7,473 nucleotides of DNA from Actinomycetota bacterium. Lineage in GTDB: Bacteria > Actinomycetota > Actinomycetes > S36-B12. Below are positions 1-5,797 of the stretch, one piece after another. The DNA is taken from NCBI GenBank assembly GCA_947499275.1, contig CANMNM010000059.1, forward strand, positions 1 to 7,473. The letters are read 5' to 3'. The notes beneath the pieces are model-generated. The model did no database searches. It was not told the origin of the DNA and worked only from the letters and a program-made list of their open reading frames with translations. The position numbers were made by a program, and so were the translations under genes. Within the stretch, counting starts at the first letter, position 1. Each line of letters starts with the position of its first letter.

Positions 1-1
1 G

Positions 2-208
2 GGCAACCTTGCTTCCTTGCAGAACACCCTGCAGGTGCTCAACACGGTTGCCGCAAATGAGTTGGCCGCTGTCGGTCAAGCTCAGGACACCGATATTGCT
101 AAGGAAATGATGAACCTGACCTCAGCGAACATCATGACTGAAGCAGCAACTGCGATGCTCGCCCAGGCGATGCAACTCCCAAACGCAGTGCTACGTCTGG
201 TCCAGTAA
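2..208 (+). CDS. fliC: Flagellin, C-terminal end (5' truncated by window edge)
   Basis: This is the last 68 residues of flagellin, the secreted filament subunit. The reading frame is already open at base 2, so the gene begins upstream of the window. The visible part is the conserved C-terminal D0/D1 helix. It has the hallmark DTDIAKEMMNLT followed by AMLAQAMQLPNAVLRLVQ, close to the family pattern DTDMAxEM...AMLAQANQxPxxVLxLL. This helix packs into the filament core and carries the export and chaperone-recognition end of the protein. The stop is TAA at 206-208, followed by a GC-rich hairpin that probably ends the transcript. The gene lies directly upstream of the flgN-flgK-flgL-fliW-csrA operon. 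FliW from that operon is expected to bind this protein, although its binding surface cannot be pinpointed from this fragment. Confidence 0.95.
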   Translation, partial: GNLASLQNTLQVLNTVAANELAAVGQAQDTDIAKEMMNLTSANIMTEAATAMLAQAMQLPNAVLRLVQ

Positions 209-245
209 TTTCGGAAGTTCTTTAAGTTCACTTCCCGCTTCTTTT

Positions 246-274
246 GGGGGGTCCATTCAGGTAATGGGCCCCCC
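246..274 (+). terminator. GC-rich hairpin after fliC, probable terminator
   Basis: GGGGGGTCC (246-254) pairs with GGGCCCCCC (266-274) over nine base pairs, one of them a U-G wobble, around an 11-base loop. It starts 37 bases after the flagellin stop. Only TT follows before AAG, so it lacks a classic U-tract. It may act as an imperfect intrinsic terminator or as a 3' stabiliser of the abundant flagellin mRNA. Confidence 0.65.
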
Positions 275-300
275 TTAAGCGTGTCTGGGCCCCCTTCACC

Positions 301-327
301 TCAGGTAATCGCGGATTCCTCCGATAA
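301..327 (+). promoter_or_regulatory. Sigma-28-like promoter, distal copy upstream of flgN
   Basis: TCAGGTAA (301-308), an 11-base spacer, then TCCGATAA (320-327). The -10 matches the FliA/WhiG consensus GCCGATAA at seven of eight positions, and the spacer is exactly the canonical 11. The -35 differs from the usual TAAAGTTT but shares its TCAG start with three other sites in the window at identical spacing. Transcription would start near 334, leaving a leader of about 130 bases before flgN. Confidence 0.6.
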
Positions 328-373
328 GTAGTTCGTAGACATAATTCTTTCTTTTCTTAGTGATCCATTATTC

Positions 374-400
374 TCAGGGTTCTCGGTTTTCGGCCGATAG
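374..400 (+). promoter_or_regulatory. Sigma-28-like promoter, proximal copy upstream of flgN
   Basis: TCAGGGTT (374-381), an 11-base spacer, then GCCGATAG (393-400). The -10 matches GCCGATAA at seven of eight positions. The -35 matches TAAAGTTT at five of eight. A start near 407 would give a leader of about 55 bases before the flgN GTG codon. This is the best candidate for the main promoter of the flgN-flgK-flgL-fliW-csrA operon. The early leader can form a modest hairpin, AGGGAG (411-416) with TTCCCT (432-437), just ahead of the ribosome binding site. Confidence 0.7.
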
Positions 401-461
401 TTAGGTAGTCAGGGAGTGGGCTAAAGGGCCTTTCCCTCATATCGACTGTGAGGAGATAAGC

Positions 462-956
462 GTGGATCTGTCTGGGCTTTCCTCCCTGCTATGGCGCGAA
501 CGGGACATTTTGGACAATCTCCTGTTTAAACTCGATGTCCAGCAGTTGCTCCTCATGAGCGGGCGCTCCGGGTGGTTGGTTCGGGCCAGCCGTGAAATTG
601 AGACCGCTTTGGAGCAGGTGCGAATCATTGAACTTGAGCGGGCCGTTCGGTTTAATGAGGTGTCTGGGGAGCTCAATTTGGATGCATCTCCGAGCTTGTC
701 CGCTATTGCTGGGGCGGCCGAAGAACCATGGAAGAGCCTGCTGACCGAGCATTATGAAGCTTTTTTGGAGTTGGCGACCCGGATCCAAGCCATCACATCC
801 CTCAATCGTGAAATGGCCTTCTCCGCCCAAATAGCCACCGAGGCAATTCTGACCAGCATCCGAGGGGATTCCGATCCTACTTTAAATTTATATGCACAAA
901 CCGGCGCGACGGAAAAACTTGATCGCAAGTCCGTGTTCGTCGACGAGGGGCTCTAA
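462..956 (+). CDS. flgN: FlgN-like flagellar export chaperone
   Basis: A cytoplasmic chaperone, 164 residues, that binds the C-terminal helices of the hook-filament junction proteins FlgK and FlgL and keeps them ready for export by the flagellar type III system. The N-terminal half has the actinobacterial FlgN pattern: a leucine-rich helix with LLWRERDILDNLLFKLDVQQ at about residues 9-28, then an LLLMSGRSGWLVRASREIETAL-like stretch (LLL motif, GWL, then REIE) to about residue 50. The rest is helical and variable. GTG at 462 is chosen as start because AGGAG (451-455) lies six bases upstream, and the earlier GTG at 448 runs straight into a stop. It is the first gene of the operon, next to its clients, with one base between its stop and the flgK start. 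Confidence 0.88.
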   Translation: MDLSGLSSLLWRERDILDNLLFKLDVQQLLLMSGRSGWLVRASREIETALEQVRIIELERAVRFNEVSGELNLDASPSLSAIAGAAEEPWKSLLTEHYEAFLELATRIQAITSLNREMAFSAQIATEAILTSIRGDSDPTLNLYAQTGATEKLDRKSVFVDEGL

Positions 957-957
957 C

Positions 958-2286
958 GTGTCGACCTGGTCGGGAATCTCTACGGCACTGTCCTCCTTGC
1001 AGGCACAGCGCGTTGCTATGGACGTTGCTGGACAAAACATTGCCAATGTCAGCACACCCGGGTACTCACGACAACGGGTAGATATGACTGCGGGAATTGG
1101 GGTGGACGTTTCCTCGATCCAGCGTCTTCACAGCGGAATACTGGGCGACCGAGCACGAACCGAAAGTGCTCGAATGGGTGACCTCAACGTGACAAGCGCT
1201 GTGTTGAACGAAATCGAAGGGGTCTTCCCGGAACCAAGCTCATCTGGTTTTCAGGCGAAATTGGATGCTCTCTGGACTGGGTTTGCCAATGTCGCCAGAG
1301 ACACGACAAATGCCGCGGCTCGCATTGAGGTAATTGCCCAAGCCAATGTGCTCACGGGTTGGCTCAATGATGCAGCCCAGCAGTTAACAAACATTGCGGA
1401 CAACCACACACAAAACTTGACCAATCTGGTGACCTCGGCAAACTCTTACGCCCAAGAGATTTCTGAACTCAACATTGCAATCGCTCGAACCCCCGAAGGC
1501 ACAAGCGCCATAAATGCACTGATGGACCAGCGGTCTTATGCTGCATCTCAACTTGCCGAAGCTGTCGGTGGCACCTACCTCACTGATGACAATAACAAGA
1601 TGAGTGTTTTCCTTGGCGGAGCAAGTTTCGTGGGCCCTTCAAACTACTCAACGCTTGAAGTTGCGACATCAGGTGGAACAACGTCGGTGCAATGGACGAG
1701 TAACGATGCAACAGCTTCAATTTCTAGTGGTAACGCCAGTGGTTACCTCACTGCGATCAACACCACGGTCCCGGACTGGGCAGCAACACTTGACACTGTG
1801 GCCGCTGCCCTGGCAACCACGGTGAACACCGCGCAGGCTGCCGGGTATGACTCCACGGGTGCCGCAGGTACTGCTCTCTTCACAGGCACGACGGCCTCCA
1901 CAATCAGCGTGGCGCTCACCAATGGATTAAATATTGCAGCCTCGTCGGTTGCCCCCGTTTCGGGAGTAGCCTCACTCAACGGAGCAAATGCAGACTCGAT
2001 GGCGGCACTGGGAAGAGCGGCCGGTGGACCTGACGGGGTGTATCAAAACATGGTCGTATCCCTAGGTTTTGCCACTCAGGGCGCGCAGCAAACCTCCGAA
2101 ACAGTTCAGGCTTTCATGGCTGGTATCAACGGCCAAATTAATTCAGAGTCTGGCGTGAATATCGATGAAGAAATGGCGAATCTGCTCACTTATCAGCGTG
2201 CCTACGAAGCGGCGGCGCGCGTCCTTACCGCAATTGACGATGCACTCGACACACTCATCAACCGCACCGGCCTAGTCGGACGATAG
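958..2286 (+). CDS. flgK: Flagellar hook-associated protein 1 (FlgK)
   Basis: Extracellular junction protein, exported through the flagellar channel, that joins the hook to the first filament adaptor. It is 442 residues, shorter than the enterobacterial protein of about 550, so the outer variable domains are reduced. Residues 10-39 hold the rod/hook signature ALSSLQAQRVAMDVAGQNIA followed by NVSTPGYSRQ. The end (about 399-435) has the FlgK terminal helix with SGVNIDEEMANLLTYQRAYE and LDTLIN. The middle is rich in Ser, Thr and Ala, as usual for exposed domains. GTG at 958 is chosen because GAGGGG (945-950) precedes it by seven bases and the protein then begins exactly at the family N terminus. 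Starting upstream at 892 would add 22 unrelated residues overlapping flgN. The stop at 2284-2286 overlaps the flgL ribosome binding site, so translation is probably coupled. Confidence 0.95.
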   Translation: MSTWSGISTALSSLQAQRVAMDVAGQNIANVSTPGYSRQRVDMTAGIGVDVSSIQRLHSGILGDRARTESARMGDLNVTSAVLNEIEGVFPEPSSSGFQAKLDALWTGFANVARDTTNAAARIEVIAQANVLTGWLNDAAQQLTNIADNHTQNLTNLVTSANSYAQEISELNIAIARTPEGTSAINALMDQRSYAASQLAEAVGGTYLTDDNNKMSVFLGGASFVGPSNYSTLEVATSGGTTSVQWTSNDATASISSGNASGYLTAINTTVPDWAATLDTVAAALATTVNTAQAAGYDSTGAAGTALFTGTTASTISVALTNGLNIAASSVAPVSGVASLNGANADSMAALGRAAGGPDGVYQNMVVSLGFATQGAQQTSETVQAFMAGINGQINSESGVNIDEEMANLLTYQRAYEAAARVLTAIDDALDTLINRTGLVGR

Positions 2287-2295
2287 GAAATATCG

Positions 2296-3186
2296 ATGAC
2301 CTCAATTACCCGCCTAGCAACAGGTGCGCAGAGTCTGCAGAATATGGACTCGGTTGGCGCAATGAGCAAGCGAATGGCCAAACTTCAAGAGCAGATCTCA
2401 TCTGGCAAGGCCATCCAACGCGCCAGTGAGGATCCGAGCGCAACCAGATCAGTCATGACACTGCGGGCGGAACAAACCCGCATGTCGCAGTACGCGCAAA
2501 ATATTGATAACGGCTTACTTAGGCTTAACGCCACGCGCACCCAGGTGGACTCAATCAACGATCAACTTCTCAAGGCCCGCGAGATCGTGGTTCAGGGGCA
2601 AGCCACCAACTCGACAGCGAGTTCCCGGTCTGCATTGGCGGCTCAAATTGATGTTATTGCATCGAGTTTGCTGGTCGCGGCAAACAGCGATTTCGTTGGG
2701 CGTGCACTTTTCACCGGTGCAACATCTGCAGACACCGCGTACACCTCGCTTGGTGCCTACGTCGGAGACACAAATGCCGTCACAACCAGGGTTGATGACT
2801 TTGGTTCCACCGTCAGAATTGAATTGAACGGGCCTGAAGTCTTCGGTAGCGGAGCAGGGAATGCTTTCGCAGTGCTCACTTCGATCGCAAGCAATCTGCG
2901 AAGCGCGCCGGCTAGCCTTTCAGTCGACTTGACGTCACTTGACTCCGTGATTACTACCGCCCGCGGCGCCCAATCAACCGTGGTCTCCCGAATCAATCAG
3001 CTCAATGAGCTTCGTGATGTTACTGCGGACCGGATTTTGAGTGTTACGGGTGCTTTGGCCGCTGTTGAAGACACCGACCTGACAAAGACGGTCATGGAGT
3101 TGACCATGCAACAGACAAGCTACGAAGCAGCCCTATATTCCACTGCCCAAATCATGCAACCATCGCTGATGGATTTCTTAAGGTAA
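2296..3186 (+). CDS. flgL: Flagellar hook-associated protein 3 (FlgL)
   Basis: Extracellular junction protein of 296 residues, homologous at both ends to flagellin, that forms the second adaptor ring between FlgK and the filament. The N-terminal D0/D1 helix is clear: ITRLATGAQSLQNMDS, then KRMAKLQEQISSGKAIQRAS and EDPSATRSVM, the usual SGK...SDDP pattern. The segment VGRALFTGATSADTAY (about 134-150) matches the FlgL GxxLFxG motif. The C-terminal helix runs from about residue 250 and ends TSYEAALYSTAQIMQPSLMDFLR-like, corresponding to the QxAyqAalxxxakixqxSLldfL family ending. The start is ATG at 2296 behind AGGA (2285-2288). It lies nine bases after flgK in the same operon, and the FlgN chaperone is encoded two genes upstream. 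Confidence 0.95.
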   Translation: MTSITRLATGAQSLQNMDSVGAMSKRMAKLQEQISSGKAIQRASEDPSATRSVMTLRAEQTRMSQYAQNIDNGLLRLNATRTQVDSINDQLLKAREIVVQGQATNSTASSRSALAAQIDVIASSLLVAANSDFVGRALFTGATSADTAYTSLGAYVGDTNAVTTRVDDFGSTVRIELNGPEVFGSGAGNAFAVLTSIASNLRSAPASLSVDLTSLDSVITTARGAQSTVVSRINQLNELRDVTADRILSVTGALAAVEDTDLTKTVMELTMQQTSYEAALYSTAQIMQPSLMDFLR

Positions 3187-3206
3187 TATGAATCCGCAAG
3201 CTCAAG

Positions 3207-3213
3207 AAGGAGA
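3207..3213 (+). promoter_or_regulatory. Ribosome binding site deciding the fliW start
   Basis: AAGGAGA, the strongest Shine-Dalgarno match in this operon, ends just before the ATG at 3218 (five bases from GGAG). It places the fliW start at 3218. The in-frame ATG at 3188 would put this site inside the coding region and has no such motif of its own. Confidence 0.85.
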
Positions 3214-3217
3214 ACCC

Positions 3218-3634
3218 ATGTCAGTCAGTGCACAAATCGATGTGCAGAGCGACGTCCCCGTCGTCGAAGTTCGGGGCGGGCTTCTTGGGTTTCCCGAGTT
3301 CACCAAGTTCACGCTGATCAAAATGAACGACGAAGGGTTGGTTTACCGACTCCAATCCATCGAAGATGCCGCCATCAACTTTGTTGTGGTTCCCGCAGCC
3401 TCGTTCTTCCCTAATTACGCGCCCATAGTCGACGACGAAGTGGCGAAGCGATTCAACCTCGCTGGCGGCGCAGAAGTTCTGTTGCTTCTTGTAGTGACGT
3501 TGGGTGAAACTTTCAAAGACTCTACAGTTAACCTCATGGCCCCCCTGCTTCTTGATCCAAATGCCCAAATCGCCGAACAGATAATCGTGGAAAATAGCGA
3601 TTTGTCTGTGCGCACCCCACTAATGGCTGCGTAG
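3218..3634 (+). CDS. fliW: Flagellar assembly factor FliW (CsrA antagonist)
   Basis: A small cytoplasmic regulator of 138 residues. In Bacillus, FliW binds either flagellin or CsrA. When flagellin is exported, free FliW binds CsrA and relieves its block on flagellin translation. The family features appear in order: the opening EVRGGLLGFPEFTKFTLI, then INFVVVPAASFFPNYAPIVD in the centre, then VNLMAPLLLDPNAQIAEQII, and the ending NSDLSVRTPL. The start at 3218 is set by the AAGGAGA site. The next gene is csrA, seven bases downstream. This adjacency is the usual arrangement of the partner-switching pair and supports both assignments. Both follow the junction proteins in one operon, so the switch should be produced together with the hook-filament adaptors. 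Confidence 0.95.
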   Translation: MSVSAQIDVQSDVPVVEVRGGLLGFPEFTKFTLIKMNDEGLVYRLQSIEDAAINFVVVPAASFFPNYAPIVDDEVAKRFNLAGGAEVLLLLVVTLGETFKDSTVNLMAPLLLDPNAQIAEQIIVENSDLSVRTPLMAA

Positions 3635-3641
3635 TCAACAG

Positions 3642-3902
3642 GTGCTCGTACTTAGTCGTAAGGTTGGCGAAAGCATCGTAATCGGTGACGACGTGATCGT
3701 TACCATCCTTGAGATCCGCGGTGATCTGATCCGGGTAGGAATTGATGCACCCAGACACATAAAGGTGCACCGACGCGAAGTATTCGAAGCTATTGAGGCT
3801 GCAAACAGGGAAGCCGTTGCGCCTACTCTTGAAGCAATGTCCGAGTTTGCCTCAGCAATCAAGGGCCTGCCGGTTGCGCCAAAAACAAAAGACTCAGATT
3901 AG
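3642..3902 (+). CDS. csrA: Carbon storage regulator CsrA, translational repressor
   Basis: An RNA-binding dimer, 86 residues, that in Gram-positive flagellates represses flagellin translation and is antagonised by FliW. The N terminus MLVLSRKVGESIVIGDDV is textbook CsrA. The RNA-contact residues L4 and R6 are present, as is the second contact patch VHRREV with R44. The protein extends about 25-30 residues beyond the short 61-residue gamma-proteobacterial form. The longer C terminus resembles FliW-controlled CsrA proteins, where FliW docks. The start is GTG at 3642, since the family always begins M-L-(V/I)-L. No Shine-Dalgarno sequence is visible before it, so translation may depend on coupling to fliW seven bases upstream, keeping CsrA at or below FliW levels (inference). 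The TAG stop overlaps the stop of the facing gene by four bases. Confidence 0.95.
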   Translation: MLVLSRKVGESIVIGDDVIVTILEIRGDLIRVGIDAPRHIKVHRREVFEAIEAANREAVAPTLEAMSEFASAIKGLPVAPKTKDSD

Positions 3903-4381
3903 CGTTGAGCAATTAGTGCACGGATAGATTGTGCTACCTGATCTGGGTGATCAATGGGCTCGGTTCGTAGTTGCTTAATTCCCACGCCGGAAATTGTTAA
4001 TCTCCCGTAATCAAAGGCTCGACCGAATGGCCCTTGTTGGATATCGACGCCCTCAATTTTATTGAACTCAAGTGACTCTTTGTTTCTAAAGATGAAAGTC
4101 CGCACCACTTGGATCTTTTCTGGATCGATAATCATGCGAAACATCACCCAATTAATAAAACTGAGTAACGGGAATAACGACAGCAGCAGAGCTAACAAGA
4201 GTGCAATGGAAGCGTTGATCTGAACCAGGATAATCACACCCACGATAAAAATAATCGCGAACCAGATGACCAGACTCACCACGATCGCACGGACCGAGGC
4301 GCGGCGCTCCTCAAGGATTACTCCACCGAGTGAATCCTTATCTGAGCTTTCAGCGGTGCTTTTATCTGGGCCTTGATCCAT
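3899..4381 (-). CDS. Membrane-anchored bacterial PH-domain protein (bPH_2/DUF304 type)
   Basis: A predicted membrane protein of 160 residues with a charged N-terminal tail (1-30), two transmembrane helices (about 32-54 and 57-80) and a C-terminal bacterial pleckstrin-homology-like domain (about 82-158). The last domain is recognised by IDPEKIQVVRTFIFRNKESLEF, then KIEGVDIQQGPFGRAFDYGR and LTISGVG, matching the family pattern of a beta strand, Ile-x-x-Val and a Gly-rich loop before a final helix. This fold occurs in many small actinobacterial membrane proteins of unknown function. Nothing here ties it to motility except position. It converges with csrA, sharing four bases at the stops. TAAGAT sits six bases before the ATG (4393-4388), and no Shine-Dalgarno is visible, which suggests a leaderless transcript (tentative). 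Confidence 0.75.
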   Translation of the reverse strand: MDQGPDKSTAESSDKDSLGGVILEERRASVRAIVVSLVIWFAIIFIVGVIILVQINASIALLLALLLSLFPLLSFINWVMFRMIIDPEKIQVVRTFIFRNKESLEFNKIEGVDIQQGPFGRAFDYGRLTISGVGIKQLRTEPIDHPDQVAQSIRALIAQR

Positions 4382-4387
4382 GTGAAT

Positions 4388-4393
4388 ATCTTA
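4388..4393 (-). promoter_or_regulatory. Possible -10 box of a leaderless promoter for the PH-domain gene
   Basis: TAAGAT on the minus strand, six bases before the ATG at 4381. This spacing would put the transcription start at the A of ATG, a common arrangement in actinobacteria. No convincing -35 element is visible, so the call is weak. Confidence 0.3.
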
Positions 4394-4424
4394 GACCAAA
4401 ATCTTGCACCAGAGGCGAGACATT

Positions 4425-4441
4425 GGGTGGTGGTGGTAGGG
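4425..4441 (+). repeat. G-rich GGT repeat, possible two-tier G-quadruplex
   Basis: Four GGT units flanked by GGG (4425-4441) sit in the 80-base divergent gap between the PH-domain gene and the unknown 225-residue gene. Five G-runs of two or three, separated by one or two bases, could form a two-tetrad quadruplex in the leader RNA of the downstream gene. This could equally be simple sequence. Confidence 0.35.
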
Positions 4442-4461
4442 ACGCATGAAAGGATGGGATT

Positions 4462-5139
4462 GTGAGCGAAGATTTTTGCGGACAGGTGAGCGGAAACCCG
4501 GTAGTCCACTACATAGGAATTGACCCCGGTAATCACTTGCCATTGATGATTACCCTGGATTCTCGCGGTCGACACTGGTTGACCGACGGCACCAGGTCCA
4601 CTGTTGTTTACCCCGCGGTGAGGGACAACTCCGGTGTCGGCGCGGTGACCTTCACTTACGACTACATGGTTGATCGAGCCACATCATTACTTTCCACGAT
4701 TGAACCAATCAAAACCAAAGAACTTCCGTTTAATCCGTTGATTTATGTGAACTGGTTGATCCTTGCGGTTTACCGGATGGTGCAATCGCATCCGCGGGGT
4801 ACTTTAGGAATCGACAGGGCCGTGATGGATCACGATCCTTTATTTGACAGTAATCAGTTGCGGGTGAAAATTCAGGGTGTTGAAAAGCTGTACCTGATCA
4901 AACGATTTCGCCCGCGACGACGAGGACATTTTCTGGTTGAAATCATTGCTCGAGACAATGAACAGGTGATGCTGCTCGCGGAGCACACCGTTCTAGGTTT
5001 AGTACTGAGTAAATCATTGGATGTCCGACCCGGAGAAGCTGAACTCCAAGCACGCGAAATCATGGACGAAATTCTCGACTTCATTTGGGCGTGCAACAAT
5101 GATGCGAAAAGTGATGGGGAGGAAAGGTTAGAAGGTTAG
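4462..5139 (+). CDS. Hypothetical protein, 225 residues, unrecognised
   Basis: I do not recognise this protein. GTG at 4462 is taken as start because AAAGGA precedes it at good distance and a nearby upstream ATG stops after three codons. The first 75 residues look beta-rich, with DPGNHLPLMITLDSRGRHWL. A short hydrophobic stretch (NPLIYVNWLILAVYRMV, about 91-107) is broken by charged and polar residues and reads better as a buried helix than as a membrane span. A basic patch, KRFRPRRRGHF, follows at about 148-158. The end is acidic and helical (EAELQAREIMDEILDFIW onward). There is no signal peptide, so it is probably cytoplasmic. It is divergent from the PH-domain gene and converges with the coiled-coil gene, overlapping it by four bases at the stops. 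A flagellar role is only suggested by location. Confidence 0.75.
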   Translation: MSEDFCGQVSGNPVVHYIGIDPGNHLPLMITLDSRGRHWLTDGTRSTVVYPAVRDNSGVGAVTFTYDYMVDRATSLLSTIEPIKTKELPFNPLIYVNWLILAVYRMVQSHPRGTLGIDRAVMDHDPLFDSNQLRVKIQGVEKLYLIKRFRPRRRGHFLVEIIARDNEQVMLLAEHTVLGLVLSKSLDVRPGEAELQAREIMDEILDFIWACNNDAKSDGEERLEG

Positions 5140-5468
5140 GAAGCCATTAATTTGGTGGACTGATTCTCAACCAGATCCGCACGTAATTTGTCTAAACTTG
5201 ATTGCAACTTGCGAGCATTGGTGGCTTCTTCGTCGAGTTGAATGTTTAACTCACTAATCCGCAGATTGAGGGCTTCGATAGTTTCGCGATCGTGTTCGAT
5301 CTTGGCGGCATGCTGAACTTGCACTTCCACCATTTCGCGCTTGAACTCGGCCGTCTCCAAAAAGTGCTTCAGCTCCAGGCGTTCGGTTTCGTTTTTGACA
5401 TAACCCATCATGGCCAGGAGCCCTAGGGCTGCCACCAAGAACACAAGTACGAAAATCCAAACTTCCAT
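5136..5468 (-). CDS. Small membrane-anchored coiled-coil protein, unknown function
   Basis: A 110-residue protein with an N-terminal transmembrane helix (VWIFVLVFLVAALGLLAMM, about 3-21) and almost no residues before it. A long charged helix with heptad character follows (about 26-104), including LNLRISELNIQLDE and ARKLQSSLDKLRADL. The likely topology is a single anchor with a rod extending into the cytoplasm, since the flanking side is rich in Lys and Glu. The start at 5468 has AAGG (5479-5476) seven bases upstream. It also has a sigma-28-like promoter (TCAGCCAG-N11-GCCGATAT) about 33 bases upstream, which argues that it is a real gene and part of the motility regulon. No family is recognised. 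A role in membrane organisation around the flagellar motor or wall is speculation. It converges with the 225-residue gene through a TTAG stop overlap. Confidence 0.8.
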   Translation of the reverse strand: MEVWIFVLVFLVAALGLLAMMGYVKNETERLELKHFLETAEFKREMVEVQVQHAAKIEHDRETIEALNLRISELNIQLDEEATNARKLQSSLDKLRADLVENQSTKLMAS

Positions 5469-5500
5469 GTCAGAACCTTACACCTTTCGCGTCATTCTTA

Positions 5501-5527
5501 ATATCGGCCTACTAATTCTCTGGCTGA
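5501..5527 (-). promoter_or_regulatory. Sigma-28-like promoter for the coiled-coil gene
   Basis: Read on the minus strand: TCAGCCAG (5527-5520), 11-base spacer, GCCGATAT (5508-5501). The -10 matches GCCGATAA at seven of eight positions. The TCAG start and spacing are the same as in the two flgN-upstream sites. A start near 5495 gives a leader of about 27 bases containing an AAGG ribosome binding site. It lies in the gap directly after the stop of the upstream small membrane gene. Confidence 0.65.
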
Positions 5528-5529
5528 GA

Positions 5530-5706
5530 CTATTCACCCTGAATATTAATGCCAAACGTATCATTTACGAGGGCGTTGACAGAATCGCTGAGCATGCAGG
5601 CAATGTAGGTAAGGCTGCCAATGAACGCCAAAATCACGAATAACCTTGTCACCGGATCCATGCCGAAGCCCTTGCCAGATTCCCGCGCCATGCCTGCTCC
5701 CATCAT
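5530..5706 (-). CDS. Putative small membrane protein (53-58 residues)
   Basis: A short reading frame of 58 codons from ATG at 5706. An internal ATG at 5691 is the better supported start, with GGAG five bases upstream, giving 53 residues. The protein has a short charged and Gly-rich head (ARESGKGFGMDPVTR), one transmembrane helix (LFVILAFIGSLTYIACML, about 22-39) and a polar tail ending NDTFGINIQGE. The composition looks like a true small membrane protein. It precedes the coiled-coil membrane gene on the same strand, separated by 61 bases that hold a sigma-28-like promoter. No promoter for it is evident. The opposite strand also has an open hydrophobic frame here (5467-5643), so strand choice is not certain. 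Function unknown. Confidence 0.5.
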   Translation of the reverse strand: MMGAGMARESGKGFGMDPVTRLFVILAFIGSLTYIACMLSDSVNALVNDTFGINIQGE

Positions 5707-5797
5707 TACGTGCTCTCGTGGGGCTTCCCACCAAAAAATCTACCGCCTACCGCTCATTGCGGGAATAAATCTGCGATGATGATTTCTAGGGAAAAGC

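Noticed and set aside
89..96. ACCGATAT, resembling a sigma-28 -10 box, inside fliC.
   Set aside because: It lies within the highly conserved codons for DTDIA. The required -35 position (70-77) shows neither TCAG nor TAAA.
489..830. Long minus-strand frame opposite flgN.
   Set aside because: It is antisense to a confidently identified gene, has no family resemblance and has a composition typical of a shadow frame.
892..957. Upstream in-frame ATG extending flgK by 22 residues.
   Set aside because: The extension overlaps flgN and bears no likeness to FlgK. The GTG at 958 has a ribosome binding site and begins at the family N terminus.
3188..3217. Upstream ATG extending fliW by 10 residues.
   Set aside because: The strong AAGGAGA site lies within this extension and serves the ATG at 3218. 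The extra residues are not part of the family.
5467..5643. Plus-strand frame of 58 codons starting at ATG 5467, with a hydrophobic stretch (could begin at 5410).
   Set aside because: It has no ribosome binding site. Its start overlaps the start codon of the minus-strand coiled-coil gene, and it runs across that gene's promoter. The antisense of a transmembrane helix is often hydrophobic too.
5718..5731. Hairpin GTGGG-GCTT-CCCAC as a terminator.
   Set aside because: The stem is only five base pairs. It is followed by an A-run on plus and has no T-run in the right place on minus, and there is no gene end next to it.
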